Source of the DNA: a virus
Strand: one strand, 5' to 3'
DNA: 39,399 nucleotides
Virus record (IMG/VR): IMGVR_UViG_3300046000_008888
Coordinates: 1 to 39,399 of that record
Shown here: in pieces, positions 10,501-18,363 of the stretch
How positions within the stretch are numbered: the first letter of the stretch is position 1
Layout: each line of letters starts with the position of its first letter
Position numbers and translations under genes: made by a program
Notes under the pieces: generated by a model
The model's database searches: none
What the model was told of the DNA's origin: nothing
The model's input: only the letters and a program-made list of their open reading frames with translations

Positions 10501-10818
10501 AACGATGATAACGGATACGTTTCAATATTAGGTAGTGAAAAAAATAATTGGTACACCGGATTAAACGGTATAAACTCGTACCCATACCAACAAATGTCAT
10601 TTAATTCAACACCATATTTTCAGGCAACAAATGGAAGTAATACTGGTTACATATTTAACTACACCCCATCAGGAGAACCAACATTTGGACCATCAACTAA
10701 TCAGAGTGGGCAACACTTTGTTGTTGGTGCACCTTATCATTTTTATTTTGGATTATTTAGAGGTAAAACTGCAATAAACAGATACATTAAAAAATATATT
10801 ATTAGTACTACATTATGA
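4552..10818 (+). CDS. Giant baseplate/tail protein with hydrophobic hairpin and delta-60 beta-propeller
   Basis: 2088 residues. Position after the gp25- and gp6-like genes suggests the place of T4 gp7, but I see no direct gp7 motif and it is twice as long. Parts in order: (a) residues 45-175, carboxypeptidase-regulatory-like beta domain, with V-I-A-G-R-V-I-A-N-G-G-Y-G-V-P-N-V and later N-E-S-G-D-F-M-I-V-G-V-P-L-G; (b) about 495-530, a strongly hydrophobic stretch able to span a membrane once or twice, followed by aromatic-rich helices; (c) a Cys cluster D-C-E-S-C-S-C near 593; (d) about 890-1280, delta-60 repeats (D-G-K-I-L-V-G-G-E-F-T-x-x-G, then I-I-R-L, then G-x-x-D-x-T-F), probably one beta-propeller; (e) a long beta-rich C-terminal half ending in A-P-Y-H-F-Y-F-G-L-F-R-G-K-T-A-I-N-R. 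Its stop overlaps the next start by ATGA. Confidence 0.7.
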   Translation: MTKSYRIKANPGSDKNIRVQIDQDFDLIEILSLKLKQDEVYTRFCSDYGVIAGRVIANGGYGVPNVSISVFVPLSVEDENDEVISTLYPYKTLSDKNEDGYRYNLLPYVQEYGGHTPTGTFPDREDLLSRTEVLEVYEKYYKFTVRTNESGDFMIVGVPLGQQKVVMDMDLSNIGCFSQRPSDLIRMGLGVEGQFNGSQFRSNTNLAMLPQIINVNKEVEVDAFWGDTNSCTVGITRVDFDLRESGIEISPQGIFMGSIFSNSDEDELKLSCKPSLNTGALCDMVAQAGSIIAIRQTIFSDVNGFPVLEEHKFEDGGNIIDDNGTWLVEVPMNLDYVSTNEFGEQVLSNDPNIGIPTKGRYRFRVRYQVEDPTGNDVIRADYLVPNIKEYGWSSQSQNEPDDLILQEKSYAFSLDWADYGDPTTLLGRQIIQEAIDCKDKFFELNYNRVYTVSGHIDRWKWGYLPGRVLGIKEITERACTATTNRFPTNDAQFRFDLIFFVVYFVISIFYPLIYVFIVTLHVLAWLYDIVVKYWNKLANFWNDRIVSLCYKLNDTNLFDINCDGWLLPLMDPKNPFARYSLPMISYPDCESCSCEVVQVPDDLVEIYRDNGNFSPLINSNSLSNYEGYDESFVANQIRNSDPNSNTDSNYDFTDLSLNSAVRQGLAGYNGDFSGEKYKFFKSPILTWPTQSSASASVMFTAHWSQALNRLNSRQGYYEFNKITTTIKNINPSTNVEVPSQPFKDQPLILVCDEGTLSSMGSPGQLLTFTDINTIQDPNLTGFTLNSFGTNSITGNTAYNLNGLVTRSVNFYEPWYGYQNAQVYLKLTKDKIAYKFKTGLEYFQFVTGGTMEQLEQYINFNNYGPLQQNVYNYGMKGRWGKGIRTTTNVSWGFFPNAVVRTIDEDSLGNVYLGGDFTSYGTNTSNRIVRILPSGLIDPSFSIGTGFNGSVRSIKVQSNDKVVVVGDFTSYNGTSSIGRIVRLNSDGSIDPTFNVASNDFNDSCRTVTIQSDGKILVGGEFTNFGAQSANRIIRLSSLGVYDATFNTYIGANKGFNAPVNDISLQSDGNILVAGEFTLYNNNQSARYACRLQTNGLQDTGFYICSPSPNANDINYYANVIRESLDGFNNVYIGGGFTSYQGTQVGRLIKVNSSGGLIPGFNHYSLGQPITSNFNEEVFGLDLYLDGALNEKIIVGGVFSSFINQNSQTVNSGQIIRLNSNGDVDTNQIVWLAYSTNDAILTVKRLQNTNFMVGGSFSLPSQGLGATQAASTNVKRFLDNGQGLSVQGSVLVSPEPAVYNSWKVISRPNYGALPKFYVSNFKNKEIIILTRGVDPYTEKQRIEYDLSELFGQSLGTIKVLGDYYLNIPSQNNMGNLTNTQPWQGPGVTNSQWWNDSSTPESHNVINNRNPKLFFRPYCSPGPSGNLAIFPQASWSAFTNNSIKYYNSTDKSQANHVAYNNDARNIASFTSPVGVYSPLSYNWSQNTNTVGFNWYVADPPATITPTGFATSVLPQSNIEGSSFVGSSITTGINVDINNTSNFIRVYSPAYHLDNTPNISIDNSSRLVFRSDRLPTSTATQVSGNTSFSLFLNDNFKMYKVSETGLSTELTFTPFTPLNIGVSADFLDKPTGSTVSDLVINSLSCEGLVPLACYSGNGESFGVESPCTDNFEGNPQQQTVIGGCYYFVSKEYLSREQLERDANNLAEWKSRFIFSFAACREIFSHTFHNNWVNGGLYTFGFQKQTIFDEDNNPIQKFCGSPYSTNAPYQGPIYYDNVKSSYFYRSAPYSHTQNIFVGQLPRKKEWAGGQWVSAADYQGLNERNIFFPTTIMDLGPRDQFTKEICFNPQLDGYLIDTFRSTTFSPTDTILLFFFLSRLLSTTAADKYTGLGNASVLALFSRSGLRIDGDVAQMFSINSEYGTLPFNDQFYDDNDVYLSTTNGDPVIGVLYSANTKNRILLTPGTLTFGNVLQTNGYPSTQVVPTYKWTRNDDNGYVSILGSEKNNWYTGLNGINSYPYQQMSFNSTPYFQATNGSNTGYIFNYTPSGEPTFGPSTNQSGQHFVVGAPYHFYFGLFRGKTAINRYIKKYIISTTL

Positions 10819-12518
10819 GACAAGATGATAATATAAGGATAGTTTTAGGTTCTAAAAGATTTGCCGGTTCAGCAACTGTTGATGAACAAATACAGGTCCC
10901 ACTTATGGGGTCAAGACGCGATATGGTGCAGGGAGATAGGTCATCAATTGTCGGATTAAATGAAATATTTGATGAAGAAAGAAACTCTTCAAACGTGTTT
11001 AGATTAAGTGGTAAGATTGTAAACATATTTGATAATACATTATCGGGTAAAACCAACTATACACCATTTAAAAACAATCTTTATTTAATTAATCAAGAAA
11101 CTTCAATAAATACAGGTGTTTGGCAAGGATATCCACAGTATGATGAATTTGGTATGATTAGAGATAGAGGGATTGATGGTCATGTAACGTTAGTACCTAA
11201 AAGTGCGACCTCATATAATTGGAGTTTTTATGTTAGTTACCCTTTTAGTAGTACTACTGCACAAACAATGTCATACACAAATGAAACCTTTTCTACACAA
11301 CCAATAGTATTTAATGCTGGCGAAGGTATTCCATTTACAATGAAAAAAGGAACATTTAATGGTAAACAAATTGTATATTTTTATTGTGGTACCAATCATA
11401 ATTTAACTGTGGGTCAATCAGTAGAACTTAATATTACATTAGGAGGTAAAAATACATTTCAAATATATTCTTTGGGGGATGCAACATACAGGTCGGAATA
11501 TACCGTTTTTTCTATATTTGATTTAGCTTTTGACCAAAACGACGTTTATAATGGTAGAACTGGATTACTAAAACGAATCATTAACATTGAAAACTCAGGA
11601 GAAAGTAAATCAAGGTATTACGTTAGGTTACATAAAATTATAACAAATAATGAGGATACGTTTATAACTAAACTTGGGTTTGAAAATAACCCATTCCCAA
11701 ATAAGAAAAAATTAGAGTATTCGGCACTTACACCAAATAACGTACAAAGAGTTTCTGTAAAAACAGGCACACAAAGTTATGGTTTTATGGTTAATAAAGA
11801 CATTGATGTTACACCATTGTTTGATAATAATAATAAACCAATAACTAAGTTATATTTAACAATTATTAATAGAGGGTATATGGGTTGGTTTAATAAACCG
11901 CCGCAGAACCAAACAACTGCTCTTGATATTGGGTGGGAATTTAATTTTCTTAAAGATACTACGGATTTATGGTGGGACCACCAATCATTGTTAAATAAAG
12001 ATAATATACCCGTTTCATCATATGTTAAAGGTGGATATACCTTTTATTATAATAGATTACTAAAAAAGAATGATATAATAAAAGGTGATTTTTGTGAATA
12101 TAATGATATAGAACAAAAGGAATATGTTTTGTCCCCTATATATCACAAATACTCACTTAACACTGACGTTTTTTTTGATAACTCAATTAGTAATTATCCT
12201 TCTGGGTATCTATATAGACCCCATTATGATATACCGATTAGAGTTTTTAGTGATTATATTGAGACAGGATTAAAAGATGAGGTAGACATTGTTCCACCTT
12301 ATTCCTACTACTCAAATAATTTGGGTAAATTCATATGGAGAGATTTATACACCTATGGGTTTATTGACGGTAATAATTTAGGGTTAAATATACCATTTAT
12401 TAATAATGCCCATTACCCTTTTAAATCTATTTATTTTTTAAACTATAACGTACAAAGAGATGTTAGTTCTGCGGACGTTACTATAATAAACCAACCAACT
12501 GTTGACGATTGTGAATGA
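10815..12518 (+). CDS. Putative baseplate/tail structural protein
   Basis: 567 residues, no family recognised. It follows the giant protein with a 4-base ATGA overlap and is followed by another overlapping gene, so these are translationally coupled and probably assemble together. The N-terminus is rich in charged residues (M-R-Q-D-D-N-I-R-I-V-L-G-S-K-R-F); the rest is beta-rich with many aromatic residues. One segment reads D-E-F-G-M-I-R-D-R-G-I-D-G-H-V-T-L-V-P-K (about 109-128). By gene order it could hold the place of T4 gp8, but that is only position-based inference. Confidence 0.6.
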   Translation: MRQDDNIRIVLGSKRFAGSATVDEQIQVPLMGSRRDMVQGDRSSIVGLNEIFDEERNSSNVFRLSGKIVNIFDNTLSGKTNYTPFKNNLYLINQETSINTGVWQGYPQYDEFGMIRDRGIDGHVTLVPKSATSYNWSFYVSYPFSSTTAQTMSYTNETFSTQPIVFNAGEGIPFTMKKGTFNGKQIVYFYCGTNHNLTVGQSVELNITLGGKNTFQIYSLGDATYRSEYTVFSIFDLAFDQNDVYNGRTGLLKRIINIENSGESKSRYYVRLHKIITNNEDTFITKLGFENNPFPNKKKLEYSALTPNNVQRVSVKTGTQSYGFMVNKDIDVTPLFDNNNKPITKLYLTIINRGYMGWFNKPPQNQTTALDIGWEFNFLKDTTDLWWDHQSLLNKDNIPVSSYVKGGYTFYYNRLLKKNDIIKGDFCEYNDIEQKEYVLSPIYHKYSLNTDVFFDNSISNYPSGYLYRPHYDIPIRVFSDYIETGLKDEVDIVPPYSYYSNNLGKFIWRDLYTYGFIDGNNLGLNIPFINNAHYPFKSIYFLNYNVQRDVSSADVTIINQPTVDDCE

Positions 12519-13356
12519 TAAAATAATAAAAACGGTAAGTAATAAAGATGGTTTTATTAATATACCATTAGAAATAACTTTTGATTTTGAAGGTAGGGGT
12601 GATGCCGTTCGTGAGTATGAGACTAATGTGATAAAAGATATCATCAATCCACCACAGGATAGTGAAATAACAAAATTCGCACACTCAACATACACCGCAG
12701 GAATGGGACCATTCATCAATAACGTAAAAACATCAATAAATTACAAATTTTATTTTTATAATTTTTTATCTGAAGTTACTGCCTCCACAATTTCAAATTG
12801 GGCTATAGATTATCAAAACGCATCATTTACCGATAACGAAATATATTATTTTGCTAACTCATTTAAAGGTAGTTTTTTTAAGTTAGACTTTTACGACACA
12901 AACGTAAGTGAAAATCAAAGGATATTATTATCCGTGATATTACCAACACAACAAGGATTAAAAGAAAACGGATTAATAGGACCACCTAATAATTTAGTAA
13001 GCGTCCAAGTAAAAAAACCTGATTTTGTTTTAGATTACACAGGTGCGGATAAAGAAGGGTTTTTTATTTATTGGTTAAAAGATAAAAACTATTTTCCTCA
13101 GAATGAGTTTTATGTTAGTGCTAAATTTTTTAACGCAAAAAAAGGTGAATTTGTTAGAATGATAAATGTACCACAATCAACATTTGTTGGACCAAACATT
13201 TTTAATATAAATAAACAAGTATTTTTTTACTACAAATATGTTTTAAATTATAATACATACGAATATACGGTATATAGACAATCTATAAATGGTAGTTATA
13301 GTAGAGTTGGTACAGGGTTAAATCCCATAAAATGGTATGAATACGTTAACCCATAA
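12511..13356 (+). CDS. Putative tail structural protein
   Basis: About 281 residues from a GTG start at 12511, giving an 8-base overlap with the previous gene. A TTG at 12502 would add three residues. There is no early ATG in frame, so a non-ATG start coupled to the upstream stop is likely. Not recognised. The sequence is aromatic-rich, with N-I-P-L-E-I-T-F-D-F-E-G near the start and long beta-type stretches. It ends with TAATG shared with the next start. Confidence 0.6.
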   Translation: MNDKIIKTVSNKDGFINIPLEITFDFEGRGDAVREYETNVIKDIINPPQDSEITKFAHSTYTAGMGPFINNVKTSINYKFYFYNFLSEVTASTISNWAIDYQNASFTDNEIYYFANSFKGSFFKLDFYDTNVSENQRILLSVILPTQQGLKENGLIGPPNNLVSVQVKKPDFVLDYTGADKEGFFIYWLKDKNYFPQNEFYVSAKFFNAKKGEFVRMINVPQSTFVGPNIFNINKQVFFYYKYVLNYNTYEYTVYRQSINGSYSRVGTGLNPIKWYEYVNP

Positions 13357-14438
13357 TGAACCCTAAGAAAATTAATATAACAATATCTCCAGAAGTCCTT
13401 AAAGATGATATTTTTTTAGAGACATATAACACCAATACTTTTGGGGTATATAGTGGTCTGACCTACGTTTTAAGTGGGGGAACTAACGGATCGTCATTAT
13501 TGACAGGACTTACAATACCAATACTAATAGAACAAAGTATAAATGATATTGGTTATTATTCTGATTTTGATGGAATTATTGGACAACAAGATGTTGTTAC
13601 TAATTTTATAATATCAGGAAATCCTATTTCACCATATAACGTTGTGGTTTATAATAGTGCTGGATACAACTTCCAAAATTATTTAAACCTATCATTTTAT
13701 AATGTTAATTGGGGTGACGCATCTTCAACATCAAATTTAACTATTGATACTTTAAGTCAGGACCACACATATGCAACTACACCACAAACATACACCATAA
13801 CCTTTACTCAAACAAATCCTTGGGGTATAACTGAAGTTAAAAAACTTGTTACGGTACCATTTACAGGTGTTACCGTTGATAATTTATTGGGTGAAATTAC
13901 TTTTACACCACAAGGAGGAAGTTGGAGCGGGATTCCAATAAGTTACGATTACATATTTACGGGAGATTCAGAAAATAATATACAGGCACAATTATCAAGC
14001 AACTATACACAAGTACCTTTTATTATTAGCGGATACACAAACTCAAATCTAAAACAATTAAAAAGATGGGGACCACAAAGTTATAGTGTTGGGTACATTT
14101 TAAGTTTAGGAGGACAATCTGTTGGATATGTTAGTGAAATAACATCAACATATACGGCATATACTATTAACGACATCAATTACGTTGATTTTAATGACGG
14201 TAAAACAATTTTTGTTGTTGGGTCTTCAGGAACTACATCAAATAATATAGTGGCGTCTGCTATAACTAAAAATGAAATATTAATGGATTTTGTTATGGAC
14301 CCTGAAATACAGACAGATATATTAGTAGAAAGAGGACAATATTCCGCATTTGAATCCTTAGAAAGATTAGGTGAGGTGGATAATATTGGAGACATGGAGA
14401 AATACGGATATGGATATTTCAAAATTAATACAAATTAA
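13356..14438 (+). CDS. Putative tail structural protein with PKD-like segment
   Basis: 360 residues. Start and previous stop share the A of TAATG. Residues about 105-170 look like a PKD-type beta-sandwich: V-N-W-G-D-A-S-S-T-S-N, then D-H-T-Y-A-T-T-P-Q-T-Y-T-I-T-F. PKD domains are extracellular immunoglobulin-like modules common in adhesins and fibres. The C-terminal 60 residues are acidic and helical (F-E-S-L-E-R-L-G-E-V-D-N-I-G-D-M-E-K-Y-G), possibly an interaction tail. No closer family was recognised. Confidence 0.6.
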   Translation: MNPKKINITISPEVLKDDIFLETYNTNTFGVYSGLTYVLSGGTNGSSLLTGLTIPILIEQSINDIGYYSDFDGIIGQQDVVTNFIISGNPISPYNVVVYNSAGYNFQNYLNLSFYNVNWGDASSTSNLTIDTLSQDHTYATTPQTYTITFTQTNPWGITEVKKLVTVPFTGVTVDNLLGEITFTPQGGSWSGIPISYDYIFTGDSENNIQAQLSSNYTQVPFIISGYTNSNLKQLKRWGPQSYSVGYILSLGGQSVGYVSEITSTYTAYTINDINYVDFNDGKTIFVVGSSGTTSNNIVASAITKNEILMDFVMDPEIQTDILVERGQYSAFESLERLGEVDNIGDMEKYGYGYFKINTN

Positions 14439-14453
14439 AAAAACGACATAAAC

Positions 14454-14465
14454 TATTTATAAATA
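14454..14465 (+). promoter_or_regulatory. TATTTATAAATA motif, candidate late promoter
   Basis: TATTTATA (14454-14461) overlaps an exact T4 late -10 box TATAAATA at 14458-14465, nine bases before the ATG at 14475. It is the first intergenic gap after a run of four overlapping genes, so a fresh promoter here is reasonable. Confidence 0.42.
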
Positions 14466-14474
14466 AAAAGTAAA

Positions 14475-15383
14475 ATGGCTTTAGGAGCATATGGAATTGT
14501 AAGACCAGCAGACGTTTCACCACAAGATGTTGAAATAATATTACATTATACCCCATCAAGGGACGTGACAACAAATTTTGTATTAAAAAAGTTAAACGCA
14601 TCAAGTATATTAACACCTTATTTTCATAATGGAAGTACTGGAGGAAATAATAATGTTGAAATATTAGGTGGTTTATACAATCTTAAGTTACCTGCGACCG
14701 AGTTTTCAAATATTGGAATATATACGCTATATATAAGACCCGCAGAAATAAGAACAGTAATTAGTGATTGTGGAGTTTTAAGTGCTTTACCTAATGTTAG
14801 AGGAATTGTCATTGATATTAATCAAGTACCTCAGGCGTATAGAAATAAATTTGTAAGCCAAGGTCTTGTCGGGTTTAGAATTGAATATTTAAATTCTGAT
14901 GGAACAAAAATACCAAATTTTTATAGAATTGTAACATCCTCATTCTATTGTGAACCAGTATTCACTGATGTTAATAACACAACACAAAAAGCATTAAGAT
15001 ATAGATATGTTGAAGGAAATAGTGATTTAATGTTTTGTACATTATCACCATCGGCATCACCAACTAACAAACCAAACGCAACACCCTTCATTGGACAACC
15101 AAACCAAAACATTATAATTACTAATACATATTTTAACCCTATGACTGTTGAAGTACAAATCGCTAATTACGATATAGATACTTTAGCAATTGCATTATAC
15201 GGTAATCAAACTAAGAGTATTGATGATGGGATATACACATTGTACGATAGTTCAGGAAATATCTATAAACAATATAACCTATTTGAGGTTAGAGATAACT
15301 TTAATGAATTACTTTATGAGGTTAGACAAGATAGGGGTACTAACATTGATTTTAGTAAAAACTTCACAAACATTATTAGTTAA
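14475..15383 (+). CDS. Putative virion structural protein
   Basis: 302 residues, no family recognised. It starts M-A-L-G-A-Y-G-I-V-R-P-A-D-V-S-P-Q-D-V-E and is beta-rich. A Thr-, Ser- and Asn-rich stretch with C-T-L-S-P-S-A-S-P-T-N-K-P lies near residues 189-201. The C-terminus repeats the theme Y-D-S-S-G-N-I-Y-K-Q-Y-N-L-F-E-V-R-D-N, like a curled fibre or wedge tail. Its stop overlaps the next ATG by one base, which ties it to the 992-residue protein. Confidence 0.6.
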   Translation: MALGAYGIVRPADVSPQDVEIILHYTPSRDVTTNFVLKKLNASSILTPYFHNGSTGGNNNVEILGGLYNLKLPATEFSNIGIYTLYIRPAEIRTVISDCGVLSALPNVRGIVIDINQVPQAYRNKFVSQGLVGFRIEYLNSDGTKIPNFYRIVTSSFYCEPVFTDVNNTTQKALRYRYVEGNSDLMFCTLSPSASPTNKPNATPFIGQPNQNIIITNTYFNPMTVEVQIANYDIDTLAIALYGNQTKSIDDGIYTLYDSSGNIYKQYNLFEVRDNFNELLYEVRQDRGTNIDFSKNFTNIIS

Positions 15384-18361
15384 TGGCGACAACTAAGTAC
15401 ATATGCCCAAACCCCGCACCTGTTGGATCGGGTACGTTTTCTGATGACTTAGTTGGTTTTCAATTAGTATCGGGTGGAGGGCTAACGCAAGGAAACTTTG
15501 AATTCACAACATCAATATATGAGAAAGTTAACCGAACTTTTGATACTGGTGTTTTTTCCGATCCATACACATTAGAAACATTAAATATTGAATCAATTGC
15601 GGAAACCAAACAAATAATAAAAAAGAATTTTCAGGTTTACCCTAATTTTGATTTATCACAAATAACAAGTTTTTCTTTGTATGGGTCATTACAAAAAAGA
15701 ATGTCCGCATCAATAACTAAAATTATTAACTATTTTCCTGCGGCAATTCAAATTGATAGTCAAACTTACGGACTAACAACGGGTTATACTGCATATAACA
15801 TTGTATATGACCCAATTGAGAATGAAACAAGTTTTGAGGTAAACGTTGAATTCTTTAAGAACCCATTTGGTATTGATTACTCAGTTAACGCGACACAAAA
15901 TTTAAAAACAAGAACAACTAAGGTTAGTGATTATAGAAATATGACATCTAAATTTTTAGAGTATGCTTTATATGTCGGAGATTACAATAACCAATTTGAC
16001 ATTGTGGATTTTGACCCAACACAAACACTAAGTGCAGGAACAATCCCAATAGTGGTTAAAGGTAAACCATTTACCTCAACAACAACTACGGATTCAATAT
16101 TATTAAAACCAAACAACTTAACAACCGAGAAAATATTTCAAGATGCATTTGATGAGGTTGAAGATTATCTTTTAAATAGAAACGGATTTCCAAAATATAC
16201 AGTAAGTTTTAAATATCCTGATTATGACAGTAACGGTAATTATATCTTAATTAATCGTATTGTCACTTGGAAACTTGATGGGTTATGGAACTTAGATATT
16301 AGTACCGATAATTTTGACAAATATCTTGAAAGTATACAATATATTGCTGAAAGATTAGATGAATTTAAAACTAATCTTATTAGTAGATTTTTAACATCAG
16401 GAAGTTTAAAAGAATTTGATACTGGAGACCAAAAAGTTGAAAAAGTGTTACAAATTTACGGTAGAAGTTTTGATGAAACAAAAAAATTCATTGATGCCCT
16501 TAGTAACATAAATTCAGTAAACTATATTGTTGGTAATGATATACCATCACAATTACTATCAAATTTATCAAAAACATTAGGATGGAATTCAGGAGTCTCA
16601 CCTATCACTAATGACGGTTTACTTGAATCAATATTTACGACAACTAATGATGTAATATACCCTGGACAATCAAAAGAACAGACACCTGCTGAATTAAATT
16701 ACCAATATTATAGAAATCTAATATTAAATTCAGCATTTTTATTTAAATCAAAAGGTACAAGAAAATCTATAGAATACATTTTAAGAATGGTTGGGGCACC
16801 TGAAGCATTAATTGAATTTAATGAGTATGTTTATTTGGCTGACCAAAAAATATCATTAGATGAATTTGACACACAGTACGCAACTATATCAGGAGGGACC
16901 AAATATGTAACAAAACCTGTATATTTAAGTAATAACGTATTTTCTATTTGGGGAGTACAATATAGCGGATATTCAACTTCAGGAGTAATGGTTAGAAATA
17001 ATCTAACTATTAATGATTTTCCAATAGATACCGAAACTGGATATCCACAAACACCAACATATACTGACGATTATTTCTTTCAAAAAGGTGCTGGTTGGTT
17101 TGAGGTTACCCCACAACATAGGTCACCTGAAAAATTTAGTTATACTAAATCTGATTTAAATTCTCAGATACCTGTTATTAAATCGGTATTAGAACCTTTC
17201 ACATATGGTCAAGAGTATTTGGATAGATATAATAATTTTCCGTATTTAGATTTAGGGTATAATTTAACAAGAACGATAGATAATAAAAAATCTTGGAAAA
17301 GTAACGACATAGGACTAAGAAAAAGTACGGACCCTATATCATCAACAAATTATGATGTTGAGGATGATAGGTTAGTATTAAATGTTAAAAATATGGAGTT
17401 ATATCTAAATATGGGACAAGGTATAACTTACGACATTTGGTATATGTCGGCAAATTATGGATACCCAATACCTAATAGTGGATTAACTGCACCTTACCCA
17501 TCGCCTGGTGACGTTGATTGGACATATATTGACCCAAAACCAAATCAAAAAACATTTTTTGAATTTGCTCAAAGTTTTTATAATAATTTTATAAATGTTA
17601 GAAATAGACAATGGATATCTGACGGTAAAACAGGAGGATACCCAACACTACAATCTATTTTTTGGAAATATATTAATACTAATCAAACTTTAAATATTCC
17701 TAATAATGAGTTCACATATCAAAAAATGATAGACTTTACATTATCATTAGGTGATTATTGGATAAGATTAGTTGAACAATTTGTACCTGCAACCACTTTG
17801 TGGAATACAGGACAAAAAATGGACAATTCGGCATTCCATAGACAAAAATTTGTTTGGAGAAGACAAAGAGGTTGTACTTTCACACCACTTAACGTACCGT
17901 GTTTCCCTTGTACTTATAATGGAGAACCATATACGTACGACTGTATTGACCAAACAACACAATGTACTTTAACTATTTTTGACCCTATTGATGTGTTAAA
18001 TACCCAAGCACTTACACTAACCGGTGTTGGGCCATCTTGTAATTTTAATAGTATGGTTTCTAATTGGTATGTTAACCTTAAATTAATTGATATGATAACA
18101 AATCAAGAAGATACATTAATATCAGAACTTTTTTATACAGGTTATGGACAAAGTGCGGAAGACCCAATTAGTGGAATACCATTAACGTATTATGATGTTA
18201 TAAACGCAATAGATAATAAACTTCAGTATTTATATCAATACGGTTTAAACTATTATTTTACAGGTGGTGTTTTAACAATTAGTAATTCTACTTGTTATGA
18301 TGATTTCACAAATAAACGACTAAACCTAAGTATTGGTTTAGATATTAATATTGTTTGCTAA
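15383..18361 (+). CDS. Large baseplate protein with P2 gpI-like segment
   Basis: 992 residues. Residues about 440-475 read [20 protein letters not shown] then [10 protein letters not shown]. This closely resembles the K-S-K-G-T-x-x-x-I-x-x-L-L segment of P2 gpI-like tail proteins, which sit at the baseplate edge where fibres attach. The middle part has [13 protein letters not shown] (about 572-584). The C-terminal 130 residues form a separate Cys-containing domain with C-F-P-C-T-Y-N-G-E and C-I-D-Q-T-T-Q-C. It is the last gene before the adhesin block, so it may be the adaptor that carries the fibres. That is inference. Confidence 0.65.
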   Translation: MATTKYICPNPAPVGSGTFSDDLVGFQLVSGGGLTQGNFEFTTSIYEKVNRTFDTGVFSDPYTLETLNIESIAETKQIIKKNFQVYPNFDLSQITSFSLYGSLQKRMSASITKIINYFPAAIQIDSQTYGLTTGYTAYNIVYDPIENETSFEVNVEFFKNPFGIDYSVNATQNLKTRTTKVSDYRNMTSKFLEYALYVGDYNNQFDIVDFDPTQTLSAGTIPIVVKGKPFTSTTTTDSILLKPNNLTTEKIFQDAFDEVEDYLLNRNGFPKYTVSFKYPDYDSNGNYILINRIVTWKLDGLWNLDISTDNFDKYLESIQYIAERLDEFKTNLISRFLTSGSLKEFDTGDQKVEKVLQIYGRSFDETKKFIDALSNINSVNYIVGNDIPSQLLSNLSKTLGWNSGVSPITNDGLLESIFTTTNDVIYPGQSKEQTPAELNYQYYRNLILNSAFLFKSKGTRKSIEYILRMVGAPEALIEFNEYVYLADQKISLDEFDTQYATISGGTKYVTKPVYLSNNVFSIWGVQYSGYSTSGVMVRNNLTINDFPIDTETGYPQTPTYTDDYFFQKGAGWFEVTPQHRSPEKFSYTKSDLNSQIPVIKSVLEPFTYGQEYLDRYNNFPYLDLGYNLTRTIDNKKSWKSNDIGLRKSTDPISSTNYDVEDDRLVLNVKNMELYLNMGQGITYDIWYMSANYGYPIPNSGLTAPYPSPGDVDWTYIDPKPNQKTFFEFAQSFYNNFINVRNRQWISDGKTGGYPTLQSIFWKYINTNQTLNIPNNEFTYQKMIDFTLSLGDYWIRLVEQFVPATTLWNTGQKMDNSAFHRQKFVWRRQRGCTFTPLNVPCFPCTYNGEPYTYDCIDQTTQCTLTIFDPIDVLNTQALTLTGVGPSCNFNSMVSNWYVNLKLIDMITNQEDTLISELFYTGYGQSAEDPISGIPLTYYDVINAIDNKLQYLYQYGLNYYFTGGVLTISNSTCYDDFTNKRLNLSIGLDINIVC

Positions 18362-18363
18362 TA

